A stretch of DNA of 64,000 nucleotides from the NCBI RefSeq assembly GCF_027580225.2, contig NC_073348.2:24858001-24922000 (forward strand). The letters are read 5' to 3'. How positions within the stretch are numbered: the stretch's first letter is position 1; the number at the start of each line of letters is the position of its first letter. Position numbers and translations under genes: made by a program. Under the pieces are notes generated by a model that made no database searches, was not told the origin of the DNA, and was given only the letters and a program-made list of their open reading frames with translations. Shown in pieces: positions 23,157 to 34,930 of this stretch. This stretch comes from Misgurnus anguillicaudatus. Taxonomy: Eukaryota; Chordata; Actinopteri; Cypriniformes; Cobitidae.

Positions 23157-26100
23157 TTAGATGCCAGTGTGATGAGAGGAGAAGGGTGGGGATTGGGAAA
23201 GGGAGAGATGGCCGACCTGGGTGTTTGAACCTACAGGTGCTGCCCCGGAAGAAGAGTCCATTGACTGAGAAACACTGACTGTGAGAAGTAAAGAGATCAA
23301 TTAGAGGTGCTTAATCATATCTGGACTAATACAAACAAGGAAACTAGATTATGTCTTATACATTTAAGCAGCATATAGGAGTCTCACCTGACTGTGTAAC
23401 TTGTAATGTGGGCAGGGTCTGTGACTCCAGCAACAAAGAGCTTTTTGGGCGGGCCATCTGATTCAACTCCACCTGAGTACAAGAAAAAAGAATGAAACAA
23501 CAATAAGATTGGGGGGGAAATCATTCAAAATGTTATTTTGCATTTCTTACTGTTTACACATATTAAAGCGGTATATGTATTTGTATAAGTATTTGAACAC
23601 CCTGCTGTTTTGCAAGTTCTCCCACTTAGAAATCATGAAGGGGTCTGAAATTGTCATCGTAGGTGCATGTCCACTGTGAGAGACATAAACTAAAAAAAAT
23701 CCTGAAATCACAATGTATGATTTTTTAAAACTATTTATTTGTATGATACAGCTGCAAATAAGTATTTAAACACCTGAGAAAGTCAATGTTAATATTTGGT
23801 AATGTAGCCTTTGTTTGCAATTACAGAGGTCAAACGTTTCCTGTAGTTTTTCACCAGGTTTGCACACATTGCAGGAGGCCCACTCCTCCACATCTTCTCT
23901 AGATCAGTCAGGTTTCTGGCCTGTCACTGAGAAACACGAAGTTTGAGCTCCTTCCAAAGATTCTCTATTGGGTTTAGGTCTGGAGAACCTTGATATGCTT
24001 CTTACAGAGCCACTCCTTGGTTATCGTGGCTGTGTGCTTCGGGTCATTGTCATCTTGGAAGACCCAGCCTCGACCCATCTTCAATGGTCTTACTGAGGGA
24101 AGGAGGTTGTTCCCCAAAATCTCGCAATACATGGCCCCGGTCATCCTCTCCTTAATACAGTGCAGGTGCCCTGTCCCATGTACAGAAAAACAACCCCAAA
24201 GCATGATGCTACCACCCCCATGCTTCACAGTAGGGATGTTGTTCTTGGGATGGTACTCATCATTCTTCTTCCTCCAAACACGTTTAGTGGAATTGTGACC
24301 GAAAAGTTCTATTTTGGTTTCATGTGACCACATGACTTTCTCCTATCATGACTCCTCTGGATCATCCAAATGGTCATTGGCAAACTTAAGACGAGCCTGG
24401 ACATGTGCTGGTTTAAGCAGGGGAACCTTCCGTGCCATGCATGATTTCAAACCATGACGTCTTAATGTATTACCAACAGTAACCTTGGAAACGGTGGTCC
24501 CAGCTCTTTTCAGGTCATTGAACAGCTCCTCTCGTGTAGTTCTGGGCTGATTCCTCACCTTTCTCAGGATCATTGAGACCCCACGAGGTGAGATCTTGCA
24601 TGGAGACCGAGTCCGAGGGAGATTGACAGTCATGTTTAGCTTCTTCCATTTTCTAATGATTACTCCAACAGTGGACCTTTTTCACCAAGCTGCTTGGCAA
24701 TTTCCTCATAGCCCTTTCTGGCCTTGTGGGGGTGTACAATTTTATCTCTAGTGTCTTTGGACAGCTCTTTGGTCTTGGCCATGTTAGTAGTTGGATTCTT
24801 ACTGATTGTATGGGGTGGACAGGTGTCTTTATGCAGCTAACAACCTCAAACAGGTGCATCTAATTAAGGATAACAAATGTAGTGGAGGTGGACATTTTAA
24901 AAGCAGATTAACAGGTCTTTGAGGGTCAGAATTCTTGGTGATAGACAGGTGTTCAAATACTCATTTGCAGCTGTATCATACAAATAAATAGTTTAAAAAA
25001 AACATACATTGCTATTTCTGGATTTTTTTTAGATTATGTCTCTTACAGATTATGTCTTTCAGACCCCTCCATGATTTCTAAGTGGGAGAACTTGAAAAAT
25101 AGCAGGGTGTTCAAATACTTTTATTCCTCACTGTATATTACTTTTACAGCAATTTTAAGAATGTTTTTATTTTAATGTAGTAATGCTATGAACTCTTACT
25201 CAAGTATGTATTTAACTTTATTTTTCTTGTTAAATATTTGGGGGTTTTAGTGCACTTGATTTTTTGATTACATAGAATAAACTTTATACAGAGTGAGGAA
25301 TGAGGATATGCCATTTAACCTAATATTTCGTCTCCTCCGTCCTACGAAACACGGAAAGGAAACAAGGATGCACAAAAAAGAATTGAGAATCACCCTAAGT
25401 CAGAAAACGAAAACAAGATCATCTGCACATTTTAACTTCTTACCTTTTCTTTTTAAAGGTACAACTGACGGCCACCTCACTCCAGAGCTTACAGATCCTC
25501 TGTTTGATCAAGACCACATAAAAAACATTGCTCAACATGGACTTTTGTGACTAGTATAATTTGCGGACTAAAAAATTAATAAACTACAGGTGCTAGTATG
25601 GATATATGTTCTGTGAATATTTAAATATAAAATAATTCAATAATGACTTAAAATATAAATAAACTGACCCTCGAAACCTTCGAGTTGGACTGGGTGAGGA
25701 ATTCGGAGTGACACCGCTGTCCTGGGAATGAAATCCCTGTGTGGAAATACATACAGATATAGTGAGGAATATACAGAAACACAATGAATTGAAACTTTAA
25801 ATGTGAGACTTGCTTAAACTTAAAGGGATAGTTCACCCAAGAATGAATTTACTCACTCTCATGTGGTTACAAACCTGTATAAATGTCTTTGTTCTGACGA
25901 ACACAAAGGAAGATATTTTAGAAATGTTTGTAACCAAACAAATCAGTAGCCCCATTGACTTCCACAGTAGAAAAAAGAATACTATGGAAGTGAATGGGCT
26001 TCTGATTGGTTTGCTTACAAACTTTTCTCAAAATATCTTTGTGTTCATCAGAACAAAAACATTTAAACAGGTTTGTAAAAACAACCGAGTCAGTAAATGA

Positions 26101-26855
26101 TGATTTGGGGTGAACTATCCCTTTAAGTGGAGTGAAAAACTTACTGGAGACAAATGATCATGCCAATGACTCGCAGGAGTGAAGGTGGCGGCAGGAGTGG
26201 CACTTACAGGAGTAAAACAACAACAAAAATGAGATTTTGTTCTGATAATAAACACTTCAGCACACATTTTCATTTATATTATGTACTTGTGGTTACCTCA
26301 GTCTCTGTAAGCTCCCTCTCAGAGTGAGTGCCATATTGTGTTCTATCTGGGACAGAAATACTCTTATTAGTACTCAACCCAGCAGTTTAACACATAATTT
26401 AAAGGAAACATCAAGTCTTTAATTGTCACCTGTCTCTTGTGGTCTGATCTCTCACATGGCAGCGAGAACGGGGAGAGAGGAAGGATCTACAAACACAATG
26501 CAATTCATTACTGGCTTTTCCTAAAATGAACAACACTGATGTTCCCACAGCAACTGCACACTCACCCGAGAGGGACAGCTCGGATTCACAGACACGCTGC
26601 TCCGACGATACCGGGCTGAACTATTAGAGCTGAATACTGTCGTGCCATCACTATTTGAAACAGAATGATACAGTAACAGAGATGCTTTAACTTCACAAAC
26701 GTATTGCATTTACTGCAGTTCTTGATGTTCTTTTTCTTTTCTTTTCAGCTTTCAGTGCAGTTCTCCTACCTGACATTGGTGATCATGGGGGCGCTGTTCG
26801 ACCTTCGGAGGGCTCCTCCTGCGCCTGCGCACTGGTCCACCTCCATTCTTTCCAT
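23157..26855 (-). CDS. FAM122/PABIR-family protein (putative PP2A-B55 regulator)
   Basis: Nine exons on the minus strand (26770-26855, 26566-26650, 26430-26486, 26297-26346, 26145-26202, 25669-25736, 25444-25499, 23388-23472, 23157-23274) join in phase to 220 residues. Family hallmarks are LRRSNSAP at 16-23, a Ser/Arg-rich stretch, PSPTRRF at 127-133, PLKRK at 149-153, PPKKLF, and a Ser-rich tail. FAM122A/PABIR1 is an intrinsically disordered inhibitor of PP2A-B55. The mammalian B55-binding helices (RLHQIKQEEG and NRETVHEREVQ region) are weakly matched: exons 3 and 4 read [13 protein letters not shown] in the only phase that joins. Another frame of exon 4 gives SEREL, closer to HEREV, but cannot be spliced in phase. 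Intron 7 carries a Tc1-like element. Start and family are firm; the exon 4 reading is the weakest part. Confidence 0.82.
23566..25139 (-). mobile_element. Degenerate Tc1-like transposon in FAM122-like intron 7
   Basis: The ends are inverted copies carrying AGTATTTGAACACCCTGCTG on the left and CAGGGTGTTCAAATACTTTT on the right. Minus-strand open frames give transposase pieces: the HTH region (24346-24633) and the catalytic domain (23974-24333, with [11 protein letters not shown]), then [15 protein letters not shown] further on. A stop separates the pieces, and the first catalytic Asp of the usual WSDETK is His (WSHETK). It cannot encode an active transposase. Confidence 0.92.
25820..26126. mobile_element. 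TTAAAGGGATAGTTCACCC fold-back MITE
   Basis: The left end TTAAAGGGATAGTTCACCC and right end GGGGTGAACTATCCCTTTAA are inverted copies. It lies in intron 5 of the FAM122-like gene and ends 17 bp from the splice donor of exon 5. It has no coding content. Confidence 0.85.
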
Positions 26856-29801
26856 AGCTCGTCCTCCGGCACCGACGCTGCGCGTCACTCACGGCCGAGC
26901 TAAAAGCGCTCTGACGCGGCCTTAGCTCTAAATTCCACGCGATAAAAGCCCGACCAGCAGGCCTCACCCCAAAACAGCCAGCCTATTTAAATCGGCAGTA
27001 GTGCTTTTTAGGGTCTATTGCATTTTTTAAGATGTTTAAATGAAAACCGTGTCAGTTTGATCCAAAAATGTAGTTAATAACTTTATATTCACACTACAGC
27101 TGGTTTGTCAGCTCGCGCACAAACTTCGTATAAACTCCTCAGGTTGATTTCGTCGCCGTAAACGCGAACCGAATAACGTTACAGTTATTTCTATGCATTA
27201 AAGAGACTGTCTTAACCATAAATCATAAATATTCAACACTATTTCCCAGGCAAAGCTTCCAACTTGACAACGTCCTTTGGCTTTTAATCCAAACCAACTT
27301 ATCCAAACAGTGCAAATAACAAAGCATCTAAAAAGCGCAAACAGCCGATAATGAAGTCAACACAGATCAAAGTATTTTAAAAAGGTGTTTTCAAGTATTT
27401 AGGTCTAACGTCGTTATAAAGCTTTCTGGCACGGTTTATTTTTTCAAGTTTACCTGCTAGTTTATAAAGCTGTCGGAAAAATGACAACGCGTTCCCGATC
27501 AACCAACCGATCGTCGGATCCGTCTGTCCACGCGCTTTCGTCTGAAAGCGTATACTGAGACTGAAACACGGGACGCATTAAAAGTTTTCCGCTCATTTCT
27601 TAAATTAGAAAATAAAAAATATATACCGCAACCAAAATGAGATGTGTATCCCCTTGAACAACAGCGCCTTTTTCTGGTCGAGAACAAAATTGCACATAGA
27701 GATAAACCACTGCATAGTTCAAAAGACGTCAAGTGTGTGATTAAAATCTTTTTTCTACATTATTTGGCCCAAGTTCTTAATTCTCCTTATCTTAACTATA
27801 TAAAGGAAAATGTAAACATTTCACTAATATGTCACCAGTTGAAATGCACATACTTAGTTAGGCTACACTCAAAACTGAGCATGCATACTACAAAACTACG
27901 ACATGTATTTTAAATAGTTTAATTTGGTTATATGTGAAACAAATCATATAACCCACATGTTTAGTGTTGTATGCGGATATAATGTTATACATACTCGTAT
28001 GTAAATCATTTATGATGGTGGTAGCTTAAAAAGTGTGCGCACCTTTGACTTTCTGAATAGGATGTGCCAACATGTTAATAATACTTGACCTTATCTCCAG
28101 CTACTTATAAGGTTTCAAAATGACAGTGTTTTATCTTTGATAAACAAAATTTAAATATAGCCTGCAAAATAAAAACATTAAGTATTTATTAAATTATAAA
28201 ATAATATGGATATGCAATTTTACCACATATTCAAGATCTTTACAAGATACAGGGCACGTTTAGCTTATAGGTTTATTTGTCAAAAAATGTGAATTAGTAA
28301 CTTTTGCTTCCTGTTTCTTTTGCTTATACTTTTGACCTCTAAACTTTTTTTTGTTTTAAAAAGTCATCTGTTTGATAATTGTCTTTTTTTATTATTCATA
28401 CTGAATTGATTTAAAATTTTTGCTTATCAGCAACAAACATAAATAAAATATTTATAAGAGGTGGGTGACTATCTACGTGCTATAAATATGAACATAAAGG
28501 GTGAATTTCCCAAACAGGGATTAGATTAAAAAGTACCTATTTCATTGCTAAAAAACAATGTTATTTTGTGTATTTGGAATAACACAGTTGTGTTCACGTG
28601 GTATATGGTTAAAAACACATTATTTTCAACATACCGCACATTTTTGTAGCTCCAGATTTCACTCTCTTTCTGGCTGAAACGCATGGATTTTAAAAGCTCT
28701 GTGTCCCTGATTGGCCGGCTAATCTGTACGTTGTGATTGGTCTAAATACCTCTGACGTCAGCAGGAAATGTGACGCTCCTTACCATATTTCAAAGATTCG
28801 GTTGCTAACAGGAGTTAATTTACAGGCTGATTCCGAAGCGGGAGGAATTATGATAATGTCGGTCTTGTCTACATCACCAATCCCAGAAAGTAAACTGTTG
28901 TCTACAATCCGTGTGTTTGTTGTAGTCCAAGAAAAGAGATTTACGTTGGAGACGATAACTCGTGTTTGTACCTTCTGCATATTGTTAGGATGTACTATAC
29001 ACACTTACACACCAAAGGAAATTTAAAAACATGAATCGGACGATAGGTGCTCTTTAATCCAGGACTAGGCCTTAGTTATTTTAGGACATTTAAGTAGTTC
29101 ATACATACAAACATACCTTACAATAAACAATACTGGCGTGCATCTTGAAACAAAACAATGGCACGGATATATATGTTAGGATATCTCGGGGCAAGGTGTT
29201 TTAAAATTAAGGCAGTTCAAAACAACACTGCAAAAAATTATTTTCAAAAAAAAAAATGTTTGTCTTGTTTTCAGTAAAAATATCTAAAATTCTTAAATTA
29301 AGATCCTTTTTCTTGATGAGCAAAACGGCCCAAGAAAATAAGTCTAGTTTTTAGACCGAAAATATTGAATTTAAGTGATTTTGTGCATAAAACAAGCCAA
29401 AAAATCTGCCAATGGGGTAAGCAAAAAAATGGTGAAAAAGTTTCTTAAACAATAAATTCAAGAAAAATTTGCTTACCCCATTGGCAGATTTCACTTAAAT
29501 TTGATATATTTGGTCTAAAAACTAGACTTATTTTCTTGGGTCGTTTTGCTCATCAAGAAAAAGCATCTTAATTTAAGAATTTTTAGATATTTTTACTGAA
29601 AACAAGACAAAAATACTTTATTTTTCTTGAAAAGTGACTATAATAAGCCCTGTCTGTGAAACTGCCCTGAAGAGTATAATATATACAACCTAGCCTAAGA
29701 TTTTGTGAAATTGCTCAGAATGGATAATAAATAATATAAAATTCAGAGCATTAAAAATAGGACGGTCCCCTTTACACTTTCTTCCCTGCGTTCCCGTCCA
29801 T
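26856..29801. other. Intergenic DNA between the FAM122-like and P2Y genes
   Basis: The first few hundred bases are CG-richer and probably hold the FAM122-like promoter. A piece beginning CCCAAACAGGGATTAGATTA at about 28510 and ending AATCCAGGACTAGGCCTTAG at about 29058 resembles the ends of the fold-back family clustered at 36895-37905. A separate fold-back lies at 29226-29637. I see no exon. Confidence 0.5.
29226..29637. mobile_element. Fold-back element, long perfect-like arms (copy 1)
   Basis: The arms of about 190 bp are inverted copies of each other, for example TTTTCAGTAAAAATATCTAA with its complement, and TCTGCCAATGGGGTAAGCAA with its complement at the centre. A second, interrupted copy is at 32848-33591. 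Confidence 0.85.
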
Positions 29802-31076
29802 CTATGCCATTCCTGAAGATTTTGAGTCACTCTCATGCCCTTCATCTGCTTTTTGTTGATTGTGCTGCTCTGGGTCTTCTGCCTCTTTTTGTCCTCCAAG
29901 AATCTTTAAAGGCCAGAGCAGGTGGGTGTTATGACCAGCGCTGGTCTGTCTGCAGCAGGCTAAGCTTTTGTCTCCTGTTAAGAAATAAAGGAGGGCATTG
30001 AGCCACGAATTGCAGGACGCCAGGGGGCGAGTAATCTTGTAGCAAATGGAGACCATTTGCATGGTCCGGCACTCGACAGCCTTTGTTTCCTTTAGGACGA
30101 GGAAGAGCGTGCGTGTAATATGAAAGGGCAGAAAGCACAACGCAAACAGGAGCGTGATAGTGATGATGGTTTTGATGGACTTGCGCCGCCTGCTGATGTG
30201 CGGAGCATTCTGGGAGCCGGAGATTGAGACGGACGTCCTGTCTTTGACTCCTTCGGCCCCACTGCACATTCCCCCTTCCTCCTGCGTGCGAGGCTGTGAG
30301 TGCAAAGTCTGAAAAATAGTACGTACCACCTGCGAGTAACACCATGCGATGACAGTAAAAGGGAAAAAGAAACCGAGCAGGTGCAGTACGATTCCATAAG
30401 GCACGTATTCGGAAAACTCACTGTCTATGGCATCATCCCAACAGTTCCTGTATACTTCCGATTTTCCTGCATTTGAGTTATTTGTTGACAAAGACTCCTC
30501 CCCATCCACCAACCTCCTCGTAACATCGCCGGTTTTGGCAAATCGGACGATGGGGCACGTAAGTATGAACACTACAACCCACACAGCAGTACAAATGGCT
30601 CTAACCATCCGCTTGCTCTCCAGAGTGATGCTTCGGATCGGATGGCAGATGCCCATGTAGCGATGGACGGATATACAGGTAAGGAAGAAGATACTGCAGT
30701 AAAGGTTGAAGTAAAACAGAAAACGGACCAGTCTGCACATGAAGTCTCCAAAAACCCAATGGTCACGCATCACATAACTTGCCACGAGGAATGGAAGTGA
30801 GAAGCTGTACATCAGATCTGTAGATGCCAGGTTGACCATGTATATCAGAGAGGTGTTCCACTGCCGTCCACCTCTACAACGGTAGGAACGCAGGAGAACC
30901 GTGGAGTTTAGGATGATGCTGAGTAAGAAGGTCAGAGAGTAGCACAGAGGCAATATAACATACTTGTACGACTCGTCGATGCTGCAGCTGTGTGGCACAG
31001 TTTGGCTTGCAACATCTGTTGCATTGGTGCCAAGTTGCACCGATGCACTGGAGATGGGGTAAGCTGTGCTCCTCAT
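29802..31076 (-). CDS. P2Y-type purinergic receptor (class A GPCR)
   Basis: A single uninterrupted frame encodes 424 residues with seven membrane segments (about 40-62, 77-98, 113-135, 158-177, 225-247, 302-323, 343-365). P2Y signatures are SVHRYMGICHP (136-146), FLPFHITR (315-322), KITRPLAS (347-354), and Cys31/Cys336 plus Cys114/Cys212 for the two disulfides. His and Arg in FHITR and Arg in KITRPLA are the usual nucleotide-binding positions. Asn18 is a likely glycosylation site. It is closest in style to the P2Y2/4/6 group; exact orthology is unclear. Odd points: the NSCLDPVLY motif of helix 7 reads NSWLNALLY (356-364), losing the Asp-Pro, and intracellular loop 3 is long (about 255-298). 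Confidence 0.9.
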   Translation of the reverse strand: MRSTAYPISSASVQLGTNATDVASQTVPHSCSIDESYKYVILPLCYSLTFLLSIILNSTVLLRSYRCRGGRQWNTSLIYMVNLASTDLMYSFSLPFLVASYVMRDHWVFGDFMCRLVRFLFYFNLYCSIFFLTCISVHRYMGICHPIRSITLESKRMVRAICTAVWVVVFILTCPIVRFAKTGDVTRRLVDGEESLSTNNSNAGKSEVYRNCWDDAIDSEFSEYVPYGIVLHLLGFFFPFTVIAWCYSQVVRTIFQTLHSQPRTQEEGGMCSGAEGVKDRTSVSISGSQNAPHISRRRKSIKTIITITLLFALCFLPFHITRTLFLVLKETKAVECRTMQMVSICYKITRPLASCNSWLNALLYFLTGDKSLACCRQTSAGHNTHLLWPLKILGGQKEAEDPEQHNQQKADEGHESDSKSSGMA

Positions 31077-32626
31077 GGTCCTCAGATGTTGTTTATCTTA
31101 TGACCACATAATCCACTTCTTCCATGACTCCTTGATACTGGAGACCTCTTCGAAACATTCCTAAACCTCATAACTCCATGCAAATGGAGAAAAGAGGGAA
31201 ATAGGTCAATATAACATGTTTGATCCAAGATATAAAACTATATTATTACGTTTCAAATCTTAACTTTTAAGTTTGCAGTCCACCCTGTAGTATTTTCCAA
31301 GCAAACTGCAAGTTGACCAATGACTCAGCCCTTCAACCTTATTTGAATATTGTGCTGATTCAGCCTCTCTGGTTTATAAACTCATCAATCAGTAACAAAC
31401 CATTCATTCATCTCCGCATCAACCATGTTTATCTCGTACTATCTTCGTTCTCTTTTCTATAAGTTATTATGAACACGCGTCATTTCCTGACCTATCTGAC
31501 CGTGCAATTAAAGCGTGTGCTTTAAGATGCCTAATGTATGTTCAGACATGCCTTCATGGTTGATGTATTCATCTATATGCACAGTACACCCATAACACGC
31601 AGCCCTAATGCCTATATTTGGTTTATGGTTTAGTCGAGTTTGTTTATTAATGGGTATCGCCTGTGTACTACAAAGAAGCTTTGGTATTACAATATCATGT
31701 GTCCTTGCAGGTATGTTCCAGTAAATAATTAATACCCATTCATTCACACTGAGCGGAAATCCAATACAGCGTAGAGTTCAGTACAAAACATATATGTGCA
31801 TATCAATTATAAACACTACGTTTTTAAAACTTTAAAGAATTAAAATGTTTTGGGTTCGAACAGGATTAGAGAGTTAATGTTTTCTTCATTCGTCTTAACC
31901 GTTCACTTATTTCCAAATATAAAAGCAAAGCATGCTATGATATACAAAAAAAAGAAAATAGATCTGAAATCTTACCTGTTGTAAAGGTCAACAGAAAAAG
32001 TAACTCCAATATGCGGGCGAAATTCATTCATTTCCTCATGCATTTGATAAAAGGTCAAGACAAAAAGTTTAGTGCATGTAAGTTTTATAACACTGCACTC
32101 CTTGACATTTTTCCTAATAGCAAACTCGTTCTTTTACAAACTACTTTCTCAATTTGTTATCTAGATCTGCAAGATTTTAATTACTTTCTCAATCAACCCT
32201 ATTTTTTCTTTCCGTCTCGCTCCTCTCTTTCTCTCTGTCTCTGTGCATGAATGGTCAGTCAGCTGAGGAACATGCAGTCCAGTATTTATGTTCAGCAGCA
32301 TTAGGTTGTGCATTACCTGAAAACATACTGGGGTCTTTTCTGTTATACATACTCCTTTTAGCCCCACTGGCTCTATTGGTACCAAACCCAAAATGTGGTC
32401 ATATTAATCTATATTTGACAATCTATAAAATTGTCTTTATGTTTTAAGCCACTTAGAAATAAAATGGATATTGTCTGATGTAACAGACTCACAAATTAGC
32501 ACATACTGAATATTCTTTATATATTTATGCATTTCGAATACATTTTATTCTCTAAAAAGTATTAAATTCTCCAAAATGTGATAGTTAGTGAAATATATGA
32601 CTGGGATTTAATTTCAGAGGAAAGGC

Positions 32627-32830
32627 CGTTAAATGGTCCCTATAGCTTTACGGCAGCATCCCTTGCACCTAAAGAGTTCATATTAGTACCTCAGAGGTAC
32701 ATATTGGTACCAAATGTATACATATCTGTACCTTAATGATTCATATTATGACATTTTTAAAGGATACTACCCCGGTGACAGCTTCGGGTAATTTTTCGAC
32801 CATTTTTTCTGACAGTGTAGGGAATACTGG
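32627..32830. mobile_element. GGTACC-rich MITE (copy 1)
   Basis: It begins with AAATGGTCCCTATAGC, has inner repeats such as TTAGTACCTCAGAGGTAC, and includes CCCGGTGACAGCT near its right end. A related copy with AGGGCACCACCCCAGTGACA begins at 63838 and runs off the window. Confidence 0.6.
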
Positions 32831-32847
32831 CATAATTACACAACACA

Positions 32848-33591
32848 CAATGCAAAAAATATTTTTCTTACTTAGTATTTTTGTCTTGTTTTCAATAGAA
32901 ATATCTAAAAAATTTATTTTCTTGAGGAGCAAAATGACTTAAGAAAATTAGTCTAGCTTTTAGACAAAAAACAAACAAACATAAATATTAGGTGAAACTG
33001 TGCTTAAAACAAGCAGAAATATCTGCCAATGGGGTGAGAAAATTATTTTTGAATTAAGTGTTCATTTCATTTTTTTTCTCACCTCATTGGCAGATATTTT
33101 TGCTTGCTTTAAGCACAAATTTACTCAAATTGTATATTTGTTGTCTAAAAACAAGACCCACTTTCCTAGGTAACTCTGCTCATCATGTAAATACATCTTG
33201 ATTTAAGATATTTTAGATATTTCTACTAAAAACAAGAAAAAATGGTAACACTTTATTATAATGTTCATTAGTTAACATTAGTTAATGTATTAACTAACAT
33301 GAACAAACCATGAGCAATACATTTGTTACAGTATTTATTCATCTTTGTAAATGTTAGTTAATAGAAATAAAGCTGTTCATTGTTTGTTCTTGTTAGTTCA
33401 CGGTGCATTAACTAACGTTAACCAAATTTTAATAAAGTATTAGTAATTGTTGAAATTACCTTAATAAAGATTAATAAATGCTGCACAAGTGCAGTTCATC
33501 ATTAGTTCATGTTAACTAATGTAGTTAACTAATGTTAACTAATGAACATTATAATAAAGTGTTACCGAAAAAATAAGTCATTTTTGCAGTG
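32848..33591. mobile_element. Fold-back element (copy 2) split by a hAT-type MITE
   Basis: The arms match copy 1 at 29226-29637, with the central TCTGCCAATGGGGTGAG and its complement. The right arm is interrupted at 33244-33566 by another element, after which the host element resumes to its terminal TTTTTGCAGTG. Confidence 0.85.
33244..33566. mobile_element. hAT-type MITE with 8-bp target duplication, nested
   Basis: The termini GGTAACACTTTATTATAATG and CATTATAATAAAGTGTTACC are perfect inverted repeats. The host sequence GAAAAAAT occurs on both sides (33236-33243 and 33567-33574), an 8-bp target-site duplication typical of hAT transposition. There is no coding content. Confidence 0.92.
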
Positions 33592-33711
33592 CAATATGAA
33601 CAACAAGCATCGCTTTTCCAAAAAAAGACTGATGACTGTTTATCATACAAAATAAATGATTTATTAAATTAATGTAAATATTTAGCATTAAGATATACTT
33701 CGTCCTACTTT

Positions 33712-34492
33712 AAAAGAGACATTCCACTTTTTTTGAAAATATGCTCATTTTCCAGCTCCCCTAGATGTAAACATCCGATTCTTACCGTTTTGAAATCCAT
33801 CCAGCCGATCTCCGGGTCCGGCGCCAGCACCCCCAGCACAGCCCAGCACAATTCACCGAATCCGACAAGACCATTAGCATCGCGCAAAAAAACAATCAAA
33901 GAGTTTCGATATTTTTTCCATTCAAAACCCGACTCCTCCGTACCTACACCGTGCACCAAGACAGACAGAAAACTGAAAGCCGCGATTTTCCAGGCAGATA
34001 TGGCTAGGAACTATACTCTCAAACTGACGTAATAATCAAGAACTTTGCCGACGCAACATGGCCGCAGGAGGCGCAGCGACATTACGGACTGCCCGAAAAT
34101 AGTCCCCTGCTATTGAAAGTAACCAAGGGAACTATTTTCGAGCAGTGCGCAATATCACTACACCTGCCGCAGCCATGCCACGCCAGGAAAGTAACCGATT
34201 ATTACACCAGTTGTTCCTAGTCATATCTGCCTAGAAAATCGCAGCTTTCCATTCTACGTCGGTCCTAGTACACGATGTAACTACAGAAGAGTCAAGCCTC
34301 AAATAGAAAAAACATCGAAACTCCCCGGTTACCCTTCAGCACGATACCAATGGTCCAATCAGATTCAATGGATTGTGCTAAGCTATGCTAAAAGTGCTAG
34401 CGCCAGACTCGAGATTAGCTGAATGGATTACAAAACGGCAAGAATGAAATGTTTAACTCAAGGATCTGCAAAATGATGGAGTGTCCCTTTAA
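33712..34492. mobile_element. Fold-back element (copy 2 of the bacc1-intron family)
   Basis: Same termini as 19133-19829 (AAAGAGACATTCCAC and GGAGTGTCCCTTTAA). It is longer, with an extra inner palindrome (GAAAATAGTCCCCTGC with its near-complement, 34080-34150). Confidence 0.8.
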
Positions 34493-34930
34493 GTTTAATA
34501 CAAAGAGTCTGTAAGGCACATTCATGACAGACAGCATAATTCATGCTGTTAATATTCCTGTCTAATACATATATTGTATTTCACTGGAATGCTTAATATA
34601 ACTGATGATTAATACATCACAGTTATTGATCACATATGGCTTTGACAGAAGCTCAATATACGCACTATGTACAGGAAAAAGTGATGCGATATATGAATCA
34701 GAGTTGTTAGGGTTTGTTAATACGGCCAGACTTTTCACAATAAAACTTGTGAGTCTAAACCATGTGACTCACTTTATACATTTTTTTTTTGTGTGAGTGC
34801 TACATGTATTCAAGAATGAACAGGATATTCTGGCCTTTGTTAGTCCACAGGATGAGTAACAGTAAATTACTGCTTTCAGAAAGTGCCAACGTTGAACCAG
34901 GATTGATGCGGCGCTGCAAACAAGGATCGC

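Larger units (their letters stand above)
31077..34930. other. Repeat-rich intergenic DNA between the P2Y and SCHIP1-like genes
   Basis: The left part (31077-32600) is probably the P2Y 5' region and shows no exon. From about 32627 it is mostly mobile elements: a GGTACTAATATG-type MITE (32627-32830), a fold-back element with a hAT-type insert (32848-33591), and a 0.78-kb fold-back (33712-34492). The last 430 bp are SCHIP1-like 3' flank. Confidence 0.55.

Noticed and set aside
27499..27913. Open frames of 77-89 codons on both strands
   Set aside because: No domain-like text, no splice partners, and the two strands overlap; probably upstream DNA of the FAM122-like gene.
30092..30421. Minus-strand open frames inside the P2Y gene
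   Set aside because: They are other-frame shadows of the 424-residue receptor, which has all P2Y motifs.
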